A stretch of DNA of 64,000 bases from AP-15 sp963812675 (GTDB taxonomy: Bacteria > Pseudomonadota > Alphaproteobacteria > ATCC43930 > CGMCC-115725), in NCBI GenBank assembly GCA_963812675.1, contig CAWEWR010000016.1, positions 1 through 64,000 on the forward strand, given 5' to 3'. Of the stretch, positions 49,123-58,562 are shown in pieces; position 1 is the stretch's first letter, and every line of letters begins with the position of its first letter. Position numbers and translations under genes: made by a program. The notes beneath the pieces were generated by a model. That model was given only the letters and a program-made list of their open reading frames with translations. It ran no database searches and was not told the origin of the DNA.

Positions 49123-50484
49123 GTGGATATCGGCGAGAGGCGCCAAGCCAACATCCTGGTATTGGCTCCAGTCGGGCGCATCGACAATCTCACGAGCGCC
49201 GATTTTCAGGGGCGGCTGCTCGCTGCCGTCAGCTCCAGCTCCGCGGACGTCGTCGTCGACTTTTCCGGGGTCGAATACATATCGAGCGCCGGTCTGCGGG
49301 CGCTGATGGCCGCCACCCGCCTGAAGCCGAAGGAGCGGCGGCTCGCCGTCGCCTGTCTCCATACGGTCGTGCGCGAGATCTTCGCGATCAGCCGGTTCTC
49401 GCATGTCGTACCGGTCTTTGCGACCGTCGATGAAGCGAGCGCTGCCTGGCAGGCCCCGCCGCAACCCGAGGGAGCGGTTCCGCATGCCGAAACCCAGCCG
49501 GCGGGACCGTTTCGTGTCCGCTTTTGGGGCACCCGCGGTTCGCTGCCGGCACCCCTGCGGGAGCGGGCGATCCGCGCCAAGATCCGCGCTGCGCTGCTGG
49601 CCGCGCGCGGGCATGTGCTCGAGACCGAGCAGGCGATAGATGCCTTCATCGAGAGCTCGCTGCCATTTTCAGTACGCGGCACTTTCGGCGGCAATACCAG
49701 TTGCGTGGAGATCATCACCGGCGGCGACGAATATGTGATCTGCGACCTCGGCACGGGCGTGCGCGAATTCGGCAACCGGGTGCTCCGGGAGCACGGCCCC
49801 GACCGCAAACACACCTTCAATATATTTTTGTCGCACCCGCACTGGGACCACATCATGGGGTTCCCGTTTCTCGCCCCCGCTTACATTCCAGGCAATCGGA
49901 TTTGCATATACGGCTGCCATGGCGTGCTGCGCGAGGCATTGCGCACCCAGCACTCGGCTCCGTGGTTTCCCGTTGATTTTCACTCGCTCGGCTCGAGCAT
50001 CGAGTTTATCACCTTGGAGCCCAGCCGCACTTACGAAGTAGCCGGTCTGTTGGTCACCTCGATCAAACAGTTTCACACGGGAGATTCCTACGGGTATCGT
50101 TTTTCTCAGGGCGAGAAGTCGATCGTCTACTCTACCGACTGTGAGCACAAAAATTTCCAACTCGACGAAACCTATCCGTTCGTAGAGTTCTACCGAAATG
50201 CCGACCTGCTGATCTTCGACGCAATGTATTCGCTCGGTGACTCGGTCTCGGTCAAGGAGGATTGGGGTCATTCGAGCAATGTGGTCGCGGTAGAGCTGGC
50301 ACAGGCGGCGCGGGTCAGGCGCCTCGTGCTGTTTCACCACGAGCCGGTATATGACGACTGCATGCTCGAGGAAATCTTCGCCGATACGGTCCGCTTCGAG
50401 GCGATTAGCCGGCCTGGCCACGGCGTCCCTGGCCACAGGGTCGAGGTGATCTCGGCCTATGACGGGCTAGAACTGGAATTGTGA
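49123..50484 (+). CDS. STAS domain fused to MBL-fold metallohydrolase
   Basis: The 453-residue fusion starts at GTG 49123 (GGGAG upstream). The N-terminal STAS domain is about 10-115: ILVLAPVGRIDNLTSADFQGRLL ... VVVDFSGVEYISSAGLRALMAA, with the likely phospho-serine at S55 as in SpoIIAA. The C-terminal domain is an MBL-fold hydrolase: GTRGSLPAP, GNTSCVEI, HPHWDH (H238, H240, D242, H243), YSTDCEH and LFHHEP. The next gene (PP2C phosphatase) overlaps its stop by four bases. The fusion implies that a metallohydrolase, perhaps cleaving a nucleotide signal, is switched by STAS phosphorylation. Substrate unknown. Confidence 0.88.
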   Translation: MDIGERRQANILVLAPVGRIDNLTSADFQGRLLAAVSSSSADVVVDFSGVEYISSAGLRALMAATRLKPKERRLAVACLHTVVREIFAISRFSHVVPVFATVDEASAAWQAPPQPEGAVPHAETQPAGPFRVRFWGTRGSLPAPLRERAIRAKIRAALLAARGHVLETEQAIDAFIESSLPFSVRGTFGGNTSCVEIITGGDEYVICDLGTGVREFGNRVLREHGPDRKHTFNIFLSHPHWDHIMGFPFLAPAYIPGNRICIYGCHGVLREALRTQHSAPWFPVDFHSLGSSIEFITLEPSRTYEVAGLLVTSIKQFHTGDSYGYRFSQGEKSIVYSTDCEHKNFQLDETYPFVEFYRNADLLIFDAMYSLGDSVSVKEDWGHSSNVVAVELAQAARVRRLVLFHHEPVYDDCMLEEIFADTVRFEAISRPGHGVPGHRVEVISAYDGLELEL

Positions 50485-52586
50485 CGCGCGGTCCCGCGGT
50501 GGGACGGGGCATCGCTCTGCTGCGCGGGCCGGGGCGCGCGGGCGCGCTCGCGCTGGTCGCTGGTGCTTTGGTGCTGCGCATCATCGATCCCGGCATCATC
50601 ACCGAGTTGCGCGTGCGCAGCTTCGACTTGGTAGAACGAGTGTGGCCGCGCGGCGATGGTTCGGCACGAGTGGCGATCGTCGACATCGACGAAAAAAGTC
50701 TCGCCCAATACGGGCAGTGGCCGTGGTCGCGGCACAAGGTGGCAGAGCTCGTCCGCCGCATCGCCCAAGGGAAGCCGCGTGTCCTCGGCATCGATATCCT
50801 CTTCGCCGAACCAGATCGGCTTTCGCCGGACGAGATCGCGCGAGAACTGCCCGGCCTGCCTCCCGCCGTTGCGGAAGCGTTGTCGCAACAGCCGCCGAGC
50901 GACCGCGAATTCGCCGAAGCGATGGCAGCGGTCCCGACGGTGCTCGCGCTCGCCCCCAGCCATGAGGAGTCGGCGCGAAGTTCAGGCCCGCTCCACTCCG
51001 CCCCGCTCCGCCAGGCGGGAGGCGATCCGATGCCATTTTTGAAGAGCTACAAATCCCTGGTGGAGAGCCAGCCCGATCTCCGCGCCGCTGCAGTGGCCGC
51101 TGGGGAGATCGGGGTCGAGCCGGATGCCGATGGCGTCGTCCGGCGCCTCGCTCTCGCTGTGACCGATCAACACACGATCGTCCCGAATTTTGCGCTTGAG
51201 GTTTTGCGCGTCGCCGGCGGCGAACGCGCGGTGGTGATCGATACCGGCGCGCTCGGGATCGAAAGCTTTAGGATCGGCGACACCACTATCCCGACGGACA
51301 GGCGGGGCCGCGCGATCCTCCATTTCGCGCGGTCACTGGCACGGTCCATCTCGGCCTCGGACATCCTTGATCCGGCGTTCGATCCCGCCGAGCTCCGGGG
51401 GCAGGTGGTATTGCTCGGGGTTGCCGGCGTCGGCATCGCCGGGCTCCGGGAAACGCCCCTCGGTCTCGTCCGCGCGGTCGACCTCCATGCCCAGCTGATC
51501 GAATCGATCCTATTCGGCGACCTGCTCCGTCGCCCACCATTTCTCGATTGGTTCGAGCTCGCTGCGGCGCTCGCGGCCGGGCTGGTGGTCATCTGGATGT
51601 TGCGCTACGCGAGGCCGGTGCGTGCGGTCGGTGTCGCGTTGGCGATCGCGGTCGCGCTTTTTGGCGTCGAACTCGTGCTCTTCCGGTTTGCCGATCTTCT
51701 TTTCGACAGCACCTTTCCGGCGCTGACCTTGCTCGGCGCGTTGGGTGTAATGCTTGTCGGCAACCTTCGCGCCACGCAGGGGGAACTCGTTCGCGAACGC
51801 GAGATGAAGCAGCGGGTCGAGGGCGAGCTTGCCGCGGCGCAGAAGATCCAGATGGGTCTCCTACCGCGGCGCTTTCCCGCGTTTCCTAATCGTCACGACA
51901 TTGATGTCTACGCCCGCATAGAGCCGGCGCGAATGGTCGGTGGCGACCTATACGACTACCTCCTGATTGGAGAAAGCAGCCGCTTGTTCTTTTTGATCGC
52001 CGACGTGGCGGGGAAGGGCATTGCGGCAGCGCTGTTGATGGCGGTGACGAAGGAAATCGTGCGCGACGCCGTGCTGACATTTGGGCCATCGCTCGACCGC
52101 ATTCTCGCGGAGGCCAACCGGAAGATCGCGGCGGCAAGCGCGGAGCTGCAGAGTGAGGGCGGCGTTTTCGTGACCGCTTTCGCCGGCATCCTCGATCTCA
52201 GCTCAGGCGAGGTCACCTATGCCAGTGCCGGTCACAACTCGCCCTTCGTGCTCGGCGGCCGCACCGGCTTGCGGCAGCTCGTCACCGAAGGCGGTCCGCC
52301 GCTCGGCGCAGTCGAGGACTTCCGCTTTCCGATCGATCACGACCGGATCGAGCTTGGCGAGGTCCTACTACTCTTTACCGACGGGATTACGGAAGCGGAG
52401 AACGCCGACCATAGACTTTATTCCTCCGATCGGTTGGCCAAGGCGCTGGCGACGGCAGCGGTCGTCGATGCCCAGCACGTCGTTGCGGCGGTAATCGACG
52501 ATGTCGTTCGCTTTGTCGGCGGCGCCGAGCAAGCGGACGACATGACCCTCCTGGCGCTGCGGCGGGTCGGCGCCGCCGCTACCTGA
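50481..52586 (+). CDS. CHASE2 sensor with SpoIIE/RsbU-type PP2C phosphatase
   Basis: This 701-residue membrane protein has three parts. An N-terminal helix and extracytoplasmic CHASE2 domain (about 35-330; FDLVERVWPRGDGSARVAIVDIDEKSL) come first. Three helices follow (about 355-435). A cytoplasmic PP2C domain (about 465-695) carries the metal ligands GGDLYDYLL, IADVAGKGIAAALLM, LFTDGITEAEN and ADDMTLLAL. It should dephosphorylate a STAS protein, most likely the STAS-MBL fusion encoded just upstream (GTGA overlap). The stimulus is unknown. Confidence 0.92.
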   Translation: MTRGPAVGRGIALLRGPGRAGALALVAGALVLRIIDPGIITELRVRSFDLVERVWPRGDGSARVAIVDIDEKSLAQYGQWPWSRHKVAELVRRIAQGKPRVLGIDILFAEPDRLSPDEIARELPGLPPAVAEALSQQPPSDREFAEAMAAVPTVLALAPSHEESARSSGPLHSAPLRQAGGDPMPFLKSYKSLVESQPDLRAAAVAAGEIGVEPDADGVVRRLALAVTDQHTIVPNFALEVLRVAGGERAVVIDTGALGIESFRIGDTTIPTDRRGRAILHFARSLARSISASDILDPAFDPAELRGQVVLLGVAGVGIAGLRETPLGLVRAVDLHAQLIESILFGDLLRRPPFLDWFELAAALAAGLVVIWMLRYARPVRAVGVALAIAVALFGVELVLFRFADLLFDSTFPALTLLGALGVMLVGNLRATQGELVREREMKQRVEGELAAAQKIQMGLLPRRFPAFPNRHDIDVYARIEPARMVGGDLYDYLLIGESSRLFFLIADVAGKGIAAALLMAVTKEIVRDAVLTFGPSLDRILAEANRKIAAASAELQSEGGVFVTAFAGILDLSSGEVTYASAGHNSPFVLGGRTGLRQLVTEGGPPLGAVEDFRFPIDHDRIELGEVLLLFTDGITEAENADHRLYSSDRLAKALATAAVVDAQHVVAAVIDDVVRFVGGAEQADDMTLLALRRVGAAAT

Positions 52587-53166
52587 CCGTGATTTCGACG
52601 CGGCGATTGCGGGGCTCGGGGGTTTGGTCGGCGGTCGGCACGAGCAGGTCGTGCTTACCGCGGCCGGCAATCAAGATCGCCTGCCGATCGAGCCCGTCGC
52701 GAACGAGCGTGTCGCGGATCGCCGCCGCGCGAGCGAGGGACAGCGCCTGGTTGGAGGGCAGATCGCCGAGCGTGTCGGTAAAGCCGATCACCTCGATTTG
52801 GTGAACCGGTCGTTGCTTGGTATCATCGAAGACTGCGCGATAGGCGGCCTTCAATTCCGGCGTCAGCTCAGGGCTCCCGAGGATAAAATAGAGGCGGAAG
52901 TGGTGCGGCAGGATCGGCTGCGCCGCGATCGCGCTCCGGAAGATCACGCTGATATTTCCCTGGGTTTCTGCGATCGGCGCAATGCTACCGGCCCGCAACT
53001 CTGCCGCTGCATAGGGCTGGTCGAGGGTCGTGACGGTGTTCTCCTCCTCTACCGTGATCGCCCCCACGCCGCCTCCTTCGGCATTGGGCAGCACCACGAA
53101 CAGACTTTGCCGGGGACAACCCGCGAGGAGGACCAATGAGGCGAGTGCCGGGATTGTCCGCCGCAT
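52579..53166 (-). CDS. OmpA-family lipoprotein
   Basis: The 195-residue product has a lipobox at the N-terminus (LASLVLLAGC). Its C-terminal OmpA-like peptidoglycan-binding domain (about 110-195) reads IEVIGFTDTLGDLPSNQALSLARAAAIRDTLVRDGL ... RNRRVEITVR, with the meso-DAP binding Asp and Arg residues. It is probably outer-membrane anchored. The gene is convergent with the phosphatase gene (8-base overlap) and follows the FecR gene after two bases, so the two are co-transcribed. Confidence 0.9.
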   Translation of the reverse strand: MRRTIPALASLVLLAGCPRQSLFVVLPNAEGGGVGAITVEEENTVTTLDQPYAAAELRAGSIAPIAETQGNISVIFRSAIAAQPILPHHFRLYFILGSPELTPELKAAYRAVFDDTKQRPVHQIEVIGFTDTLGDLPSNQALSLARAAAIRDTLVRDGLDRQAILIAGRGKHDLLVPTADQTPEPRNRRVEITVR

Positions 53167-53168
53167 CG

Positions 53169-53654
53169 TCAGTGGCCGTCATAGACTTGAACGGCAAAGG
53201 TCGTGCCACGCACTCCCAGGATTGCGGTCGGCGTCTTGACCTTCATCGCTCCGGGGGTGCTGCGCGCGATATCGCCGGAGACGACCGCCAGCGTTCCCTG
53301 CCGCATATCGGCCAACATCGCGCCGCGGAAGTCGTTCGAATCGAACTGGAATTCGTCGAGCGCGATCTCGCTCCTCGGACCGGCCGAGAATACCGTGTTA
53401 TCAATGAAGGTAATGCCGATGCTGCCATCCGAACCTGTTTCGATGACGTCCTTGACAAACAGCATGTCCCCGACAACTGCGGGCCGACGCTCGCCGGAGC
53501 GCAGGATCGCTGCCTGCCCCGTTACCTTTTTGATCTGGGCGATCGCCATCTGGGCAATCGGCGGAGTTTCGGCCGCCGAAGGAACCCCTGCCGCCGCAAC
53601 CGACAATCCCCCGGCCAACCACAGCACCAAGCATAATTTCTCCAGCCCCGCCAA
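53169..53654 (-). CDS. FecR-domain periplasmic protein
   Basis: This 161-residue protein has a signal peptide (MAGLEKLCLVLWLAGGLSVAAAG) and a FecR domain (IKKVTGQAAILRSGERRPAVVGDMLFVKDVIETGSDGSIGITFIDNTVFSAGP, ending KTPTAILGVRGTTFAVQV). FecR-domain proteins often occur beside CHASE2 proteins and may present a signal to them. It sits between the OmpA and kinase genes; it precedes the OmpA gene on the same strand with a 2-base gap. Here it is not linked to iron uptake. Confidence 0.9.
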   Translation of the reverse strand: MAGLEKLCLVLWLAGGLSVAAAGVPSAAETPPIAQMAIAQIKKVTGQAAILRSGERRPAVVGDMLFVKDVIETGSDGSIGITFIDNTVFSAGPRSEIALDEFQFDSNDFRGAMLADMRQGTLAVVSGDIARSTPGAMKVKTPTAILGVRGTTFAVQVYDGH

Positions 53655-53732
53655 TTTCTTCCTCCCGGTTGATCAATGTCTCGTTCATACACGAAATCGG
53701 CAGGCCGTTGGCAGCGAGATGAGCGGATTTCG

Positions 53733-54170
53733 GTGAAGAGAGCGTCGATCACACTATGTGCCGAGCCCGCGGAACTCACTCGGCTTCAAGCCTTCGCCGT
53801 CGAGTTCGCGCACCGATGCGGCGTGCCGGACGCTGAGCGGTCGCGGCTTCTGATCATTCTCGATGAGCTCTTCACCAACGCAGTAACGCACGGTCGTGGG
53901 CCGCATTCGGCGGGAGGAACCGTCGCCGTCTCTCTCGGGCGGAGGCGGGGCCGTCTCCGGATAAGCTTCGTCGACGATGGGCTGCCGTTCAATCCGCTCG
54001 CTTTCCGCGGGCCGGATTTGGAGGGGGCGGCAGAAGAGCGCGGCATTGGCGGGCTCGGCATCCATATCGTCCGCTCGCTCGTCCACCAGGCCCGCTACCG
54101 CCGTGAGGGCGACCGCAACCACCTCCATCTGGTGCGGCGCATCGGGTCGCCCGGCGAGTCGGGCGGTTGA
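53733..54170 (+). CDS. RsbW-like anti-sigma/serine kinase (HATPase_c)
   Basis: About 145 residues from GTG 53733 (ATG 53676 would add 19). The GHKL ATPase boxes are ILDELFTNAVTHG (N box, about 41-53), FVDDGLPFNP (G1) and GIGGLGIHIVRSLVHQARYRR (G2). It is of the RsbW/SpoIIAB type that phosphorylates STAS proteins or binds sigma factors. With the STAS fusion and PP2C nearby it completes a partner-switching set. No sigma-B-like gene is in the window. Confidence 0.88.
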   Translation: MKRASITLCAEPAELTRLQAFAVEFAHRCGVPDAERSRLLIILDELFTNAVTHGRGPHSAGGTVAVSLGRRRGRLRISFVDDGLPFNPLAFRGPDLEGAAEERGIGGLGIHIVRSLVHQARYRREGDRNHLHLVRRIGSPGESGG

Positions 54171-54177
54171 GCTTGGC

Positions 54178-54955
54178 TCATCTCGCCGATGCGGCGAGCA
54201 ATATCATGATTTCTCCGAGTTGCTGGAATGCCCCGAGAACATCGCCTGTATAGCCGCCGATCTGACGGCGTGCGAGCTCAGCCATGGCGAAAACGACCGC
54301 GCCAGTGAGGCAAAGCGCTATTGCGCCTCGCGCCGGTCCCAGGGCTGCTAAGGCGATTGCCGCGCCGATCAGCGCCGCCGCAATCGCACCGCCCGCTCGA
54401 GGTGTTCCCGCCGTCGCCCCGAGACCGTCGGGGCGCGCCGGCATCAATCCCCTCATAGCCGCCGGTAAAGCAGCCCGCGAGGCGGCGTGCGCCGCAATCA
54501 GCGCGAGACCGGCGTGGATCACATCGCCGATGTCGGCGAGCGCCGCGGCCCGCAGCAGCACGCTCAGAACGATCGCCAAAACGCCGTAGGTTCCCTGTCG
54601 GCTGTCCCGCAGGATCGCGAGCTTTTCTTCCCGATCGCGCCCTCCGCAGAACCCGTCGGCGGTATCGGCGAGCCCGTCCTCGTGCAACGCTCCCGTCAAT
54701 GCGACGCCCGCCAGCACCGACAACAGCGCCGCCGGCCAACTCGCCAGGCCGATCAGCTGCGCCAATAGGAGCGCGAACGCCGCGGCTGCACCAATTCCGG
54801 CGCCAACGAGCGGAAATGCCCAGGCCGAAATCGGCGAGCCGCCACAGGCCCGCTGGCCGCGGATCGACCGGCAGCCGCGTGAAGAAGGCCGTGGCAGCGA
54901 GGAAGCCGGCGGAAAGCCCCGCGGAGTGGCGTAAAGGGTCCTCGGGGTGGCTCAT
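54178..54955 (-). pseudogene. cobS: Cobalamin-5'-phosphate synthase CobS, frameshifted
   Basis: From ATG 54955 the product begins normally (FLAATAFFTRLPVDPRPAGLWRLAD). The frame is lost in a run of A (54828-54830). The downstream frame continues AWAFPLVGAGIGAAAAFALLLAQLIGLASWPAALLSVL and the conserved GALHEDGLADTADGFCGG, with the rest of the membrane protein to 54178. Removing one base at the A-run gives DSAWAFPL and a full CobS of about 258 residues. CobS joins the lower ligand to cobinamide-GDP. No other cob genes are nearby. True disruption or a base-calling error in the run. Confidence 0.88.
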
Positions 54956-54979
54956 AGCATCAGGATAACCGGTTTGGCC

Positions 54980-55669
54980 ATGAACGAGGCGAATGACTAT
55001 ATTTCAGTGCGATGGCGACGATTACCGGAGCCGGCGTTGACGTTGCTCGATCTTGATCGCCTGCGGAAGGTGCCGCTGTGCCGCGACCCGTTCGACTATG
55101 TCGTTGTCGAGGATTTTGTGGCCCGCGACGAGCTCGCCCCGCTCGTCGCCGATTTCCCGCCGGTCCCCGGCCACGGCAGTTTCCCCGTCGAAGGCCTGGC
55201 ATGCGGGCCGGTCTTTTCCCGTCTCGTTGCCGCCTTGACCGGGCCGGCGCTGCGCAGCGCGATCGAGGAAAAATTCGGGCTCGACCTCGGCAGCCGCCCG
55301 ACGATGCTGACGGTGCGCGGCAAGAGCGACGGCAAGGACGGGCGCATCCATACCGATTCGGAAAGCAAGATCATCACCTTGCTGCTTTATCTGAACCTTG
55401 CCTGGGGGTGCTCCGAGGGCCGTTTGCGGCTGCTGCGCGGTCCCGAGGATATGGATGATTACACGCGTGAAGTCGTACCGCTCGCCGGCACCATGCTGGC
55501 GTTTCGTCGCAGCCCCCGATCATTTCACGGGCATCGCCCGCATGTCGGCGAACGCCGGATGGTGCAACTCAATTGGGTGACCGAGCCGGCGGTTGTCCGT
55601 CGCGAGCTCAATCGGCACCGCTGGTCGGCGCGCTTTAAAGCGCTCAACCCGTTTGCGCAGCAACCCTAA
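54980..55669 (+). CDS. 2OG-Fe(II) oxygenase family protein
   Basis: The 229-residue product has the double-stranded beta-helix features of 2-oxoglutarate-dependent dioxygenases. GRIHTDSESKIITLLLYLN (about 115-133) holds the HxD iron ligands. SPRSFHGHRPHVGERRMVQLNWV holds the distal His and the Arg for 2-oxoglutarate. The ATG follows cobS divergently after 25 bases. The substrate is unknown; similar proteins occur as free hydroxylase-like genes in Alphaproteobacteria. Confidence 0.85.
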   Translation: MNEANDYISVRWRRLPEPALTLLDLDRLRKVPLCRDPFDYVVVEDFVARDELAPLVADFPPVPGHGSFPVEGLACGPVFSRLVAALTGPALRSAIEEKFGLDLGSRPTMLTVRGKSDGKDGRIHTDSESKIITLLLYLNLAWGCSEGRLRLLRGPEDMDDYTREVVPLAGTMLAFRRSPRSFHGHRPHVGERRMVQLNWVTEPAVVRRELNRHRWSARFKALNPFAQQP

Positions 55670-55759
55670 GGCCTTCAGGGGGTTGGCGTCGGGCGAGGAA
55701 TCGATTAACTGATTGCGCGATATGAGATGGGCGGCAAACGCGGATCGAGAATAACGATA

Positions 55760-56317
55760 ATGGTGCGGATGCTTCGCTCCGTGGTTGTCGCCGCCATGCT
55801 TGTCGCCGCTGTCCCGGCTGCAGCGCAGACCCAGGTGGTCGACGAATTCAAGTTTGGCGTTCTCGCCCATGACATCGGACTGTTCGACAAGCACGTCGAA
55901 ACGGGGTCGGACATCAATTTCGAGATGCTGTTCACCCCGCCGGAATTCTTTCGCGTGATCGGCTCGCCGCGACCCCATCTCGGTGGTTCGCTCAATACTG
56001 CGGGCAAAACCAACGACGGCTATTTCGGCCTCACCTGGGGGATCACGCTGATCCAGAACCTGTTCGGGTGGGGTGGCAGTGTCTTTGCCAATGGCAGCCT
56101 CGGGGGCGCTCTGCAGGACGGCTATACCAATAGCGCCCCGCCGGAACGCAAAAAGCTCGGCTCGACGGCGCTGTTCCGCGAAAGCGTCGAACTCGGTTAT
56201 CAGCTGACGCCCACCCTTAGCCTGTCGGGGTTCGTCGACCATATGTCGAATGCCAATCTCGCGCCGCACAATGCGGGAATCACCGACGCCGGCGCGCGGC
56301 TCGGCTTCAAGTTCTAG
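55760..56317 (+). CDS. pagL: PagL-like lipid A 3-O-deacylase (acyloxyacyl hydrolase)
   Basis: The 185-residue product has a signal peptide (VVVAAMLVAAVPAAAQ), then an outer-membrane beta-barrel. The PagL signature VDHMSNANLAPHNAGI (HxSNA catalytic His-Ser) is near the end, and the C-terminus is an aromatic-ended strand (LGFKF). PagL removes the 3-O acyl chain of lipid A. ATG 55760 is preferred; ATG 55727 adds 11 basic residues but neither has a strong ribosome site. A terminator-like hairpin follows. Confidence 0.87.
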   Translation: MVRMLRSVVVAAMLVAAVPAAAQTQVVDEFKFGVLAHDIGLFDKHVETGSDINFEMLFTPPEFFRVIGSPRPHLGGSLNTAGKTNDGYFGLTWGITLIQNLFGWGGSVFANGSLGGALQDGYTNSAPPERKKLGSTALFRESVELGYQLTPTLSLSGFVDHMSNANLAPHNAGITDAGARLGFKF

Positions 56318-56323
56318 TCTCAG

Positions 56324-56347
56324 AGGGGGCGCAACACTCCCTTTTTT
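56324..56347 (+). terminator. Intrinsic terminator after pagL-like gene
   Basis: AGGGGG (56324-56329) pairs with CTCCCT (56337-56342, one G-T pair), followed by a run of T, seven bases after the stop codon. Confidence 0.6.
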
Positions 56348-56890
56348 CCTCGCCGTGGCTGTTGTCGCTGTTTTTTGCAGCAAGTTATCAGCCACAGAGC
56401 TCGCCTGCTCCGCGGAAATCCTGGGGCTCCGGTCGCAATGGACCGGAAAAACAGCCGCAACGGTCGCTGATCCTGGCTGATACCCGCTGTTTTAAAGCTG
56501 TCGCGTTGGTGTTTGGACACGATGTCCATCGCCGATAACTATAGCACGTCAATGTCAAAATAGCAATAAAATTCGATTTTCCTGACCGGGCAGTTTTAAC
56601 ATCGACCGAGCCATCACGGACCCGCGGAGCGGCGTTCTCGCGCATCCCGCTAGCGCGATCTGGTCGATAAAAACGAGGCAAGTCGGGATTCTCGGTTTCA
56701 TTGATTGGCTATCGGCATAGAGTAAATTCAAGGCGTTGCACCGATATGTGGTAATTTCGCCACGCTGAGACGAAAAGACCACTTGAGCAGCAAAGCTTTC
56801 TTGATCAGCCCCCGTCTCTGCATATCATGACGCGAGAGGTGCGGGTGTCCTTCGCCCGGCTGATGCAGTCTTTGACTTCTCGGGGGAGCA
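56348..56890. other. Gene-free, AT-richer leader region of porin gene
   Basis: About 540 bases with no convincing gene. TTGATT (56701-56706) and TAAATT (56723-56728), 16 bases apart, could be the porin promoter and would give a leader of roughly 160 bases. Short frames on both strands lack support. Confidence 0.45.
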
Positions 56891-58495
56891 ATGATCAGAA
56901 AGCGGAATATCGGCAGGGCGGCGGCGATCGGGGCTCTGACCGCAGCGGTGGCGCTACTGACGGGTCTTCCGGCGGCGAGCGCCGATGAGCTGGCGGATCT
57001 GCGCGCCAACCAGGAGCTGCTGCAGCGCCGGATCGACCAGCTGGCGCAAAACCCGCCCGGGCCCGGTATTGGCGTTCCCGGCGCCTACGGCGCGCAGGCA
57101 CACCCAGGTGAAATGGCCATCCAAGGCAGCTTTCCGCGTTCGTTTTTGATCCCGGGGACGGATACCTCAATCCGCGTCGGCGGGTTTGTCGACGAGACTC
57201 TCGACTATTACTTCGTCGGCGCGCAGCCGAATGGTACCCAGACTACAACCATCGGGGTCACCGGCCAGCTGGAATCGGCGCCGCTCAACACGCACGCCCT
57301 TACCACGGTTCCGGGCTTCCCGACCCCCGGAAATCTCGTGCCGCAAAGTGCGGCTAGCTCGCGCGGCAACGGAAACTTCTCGCAGAGCCCCCGGGAAACG
57401 CGCCTCAACGTCGAGACGCGCACACCGACCGCCTGGGGCGAGTCACGGACTTTCATAGAATTCGACTTTGCGGGCGGCAACAACTTCAGCACAAACCACC
57501 CGACGACGGTCTCGGATAGTTTGATCCCGCGGCTGCGGTATGCCTACGCCACGCTCGGCGGTTTTCTCGCCGGACAGGCGAATTCGAATTTCTCCGACCC
57601 TGACGCCAACCCCGAGACGCTCGATTTCGGCGGCCCTGCGGGTTTTGCTGGGGTGACCCGCATTCCTCAGGTACGCTACACCTATGCGGGGCCATGGGGC
57701 AGCGCATGGTCGGTCTCGGCCGAAACCCCCGAGACCGACATCGTCACACCGGCCGGCAATGTATGGTCGGACACGAACCTCAGCCAGAACCCGGTGACCA
57801 GCGGGACGACAACGGGCTGCGTCGCCAACGGAGCGCTGATCAGCGCGACCGCCGGGTGTGCCTTGTCCTTCAATCCCACCAAATCCTCGGCGCCCGACGT
57901 CACCTTTGCTTCTTACTGGTCGCAGCCTTGGGGCCACGTCGATTTCCGCGGCGTGGTCCGCCCGACACTCACACTCAATGACGGTCACCTCATCGATAGG
58001 ACTTTCGTCGGTGGTGGCGGCGGCATTTCCGGCGATGTGAAACCGGGCTGGTTTGGTTGGGAAAAAGACGACTTTCAGTTCCAGTTCACCGTTGGCAACG
58101 GCATTGGGCGGTATATCAACGAGAGCAACAACGCGGCACTGGCGACCAACTTCCTCTCACCTCCGGCCACTGCCGCCGCCGCGGCAAACATCCTAGTCAA
58201 GCCGGTATTCGAATACGGCTATGCCCTCGGCTATCAGCACTTCTGGCTGCCCAATTTACGATCCACCGCGGTTTGGGGTTACGCTTATACGGGTTATCCA
58301 ACGAACCTGATCGGGCCGACGCAGGGGGTCGTATCGAACAGGATTCTGGAGACTGCCCATCTCAACTTGATCTGGAGCCCGGTCGCGTTTATCGATGCCG
58401 GCGTCGAATTTTTCTGGGGGCAACGCCAGACCGCCTCGGCGAGCATCAAGGGCGATGAGGAAACCTTAATCGGAAAGTTCCGCGTCAAGTTCTAA
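56891..58495 (+). CDS. DcaP-like trimeric porin
   Basis: The 534-residue product has a signal peptide (AAIGALTAAVALLTGLPAASA), a short N-terminal coiled-coil (ELADLRANQELLQRRIDQLAQ, about 32-53) and a long beta-barrel with aromatic-rich strands, ending IGKFRVKF. This layout fits DcaP-type porins that take up organic acids or amines. ATG 56891 follows GGGGGAG. A strong terminator follows the stop. Neighbouring regulators suggest substrate-linked expression but the substrate is unknown. Confidence 0.85.
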   Translation: MIRKRNIGRAAAIGALTAAVALLTGLPAASADELADLRANQELLQRRIDQLAQNPPGPGIGVPGAYGAQAHPGEMAIQGSFPRSFLIPGTDTSIRVGGFVDETLDYYFVGAQPNGTQTTTIGVTGQLESAPLNTHALTTVPGFPTPGNLVPQSAASSRGNGNFSQSPRETRLNVETRTPTAWGESRTFIEFDFAGGNNFSTNHPTTVSDSLIPRLRYAYATLGGFLAGQANSNFSDPDANPETLDFGGPAGFAGVTRIPQVRYTYAGPWGSAWSVSAETPETDIVTPAGNVWSDTNLSQNPVTSGTTTGCVANGALISATAGCALSFNPTKSSAPDVTFASYWSQPWGHVDFRGVVRPTLTLNDGHLIDRTFVGGGGGISGDVKPGWFGWEKDDFQFQFTVGNGIGRYINESNNAALATNFLSPPATAAAAANILVKPVFEYGYALGYQHFWLPNLRSTAVWGYAYTGYPTNLIGPTQGVVSNRILETAHLNLIWSPVAFIDAGVEFFWGQRQTASASIKGDEETLIGKFRVKF

Positions 58496-58517
58496 CAACA
58501 ACACAACCGAGCTTCGA

Positions 58518-58546
58518 GGCCCGCCGTGCTGTCGGCGGGCCTTTTT
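58518..58546 (+). terminator. Intrinsic terminator after porin gene
   Basis: A 9-base stem GGCCCGCCG / CGGCGGGCC (58518-58526 and 58533-58541) is followed by five T. Confidence 0.9.
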
Positions 58547-58562
58547 GTTGTGCGCCACCCGG

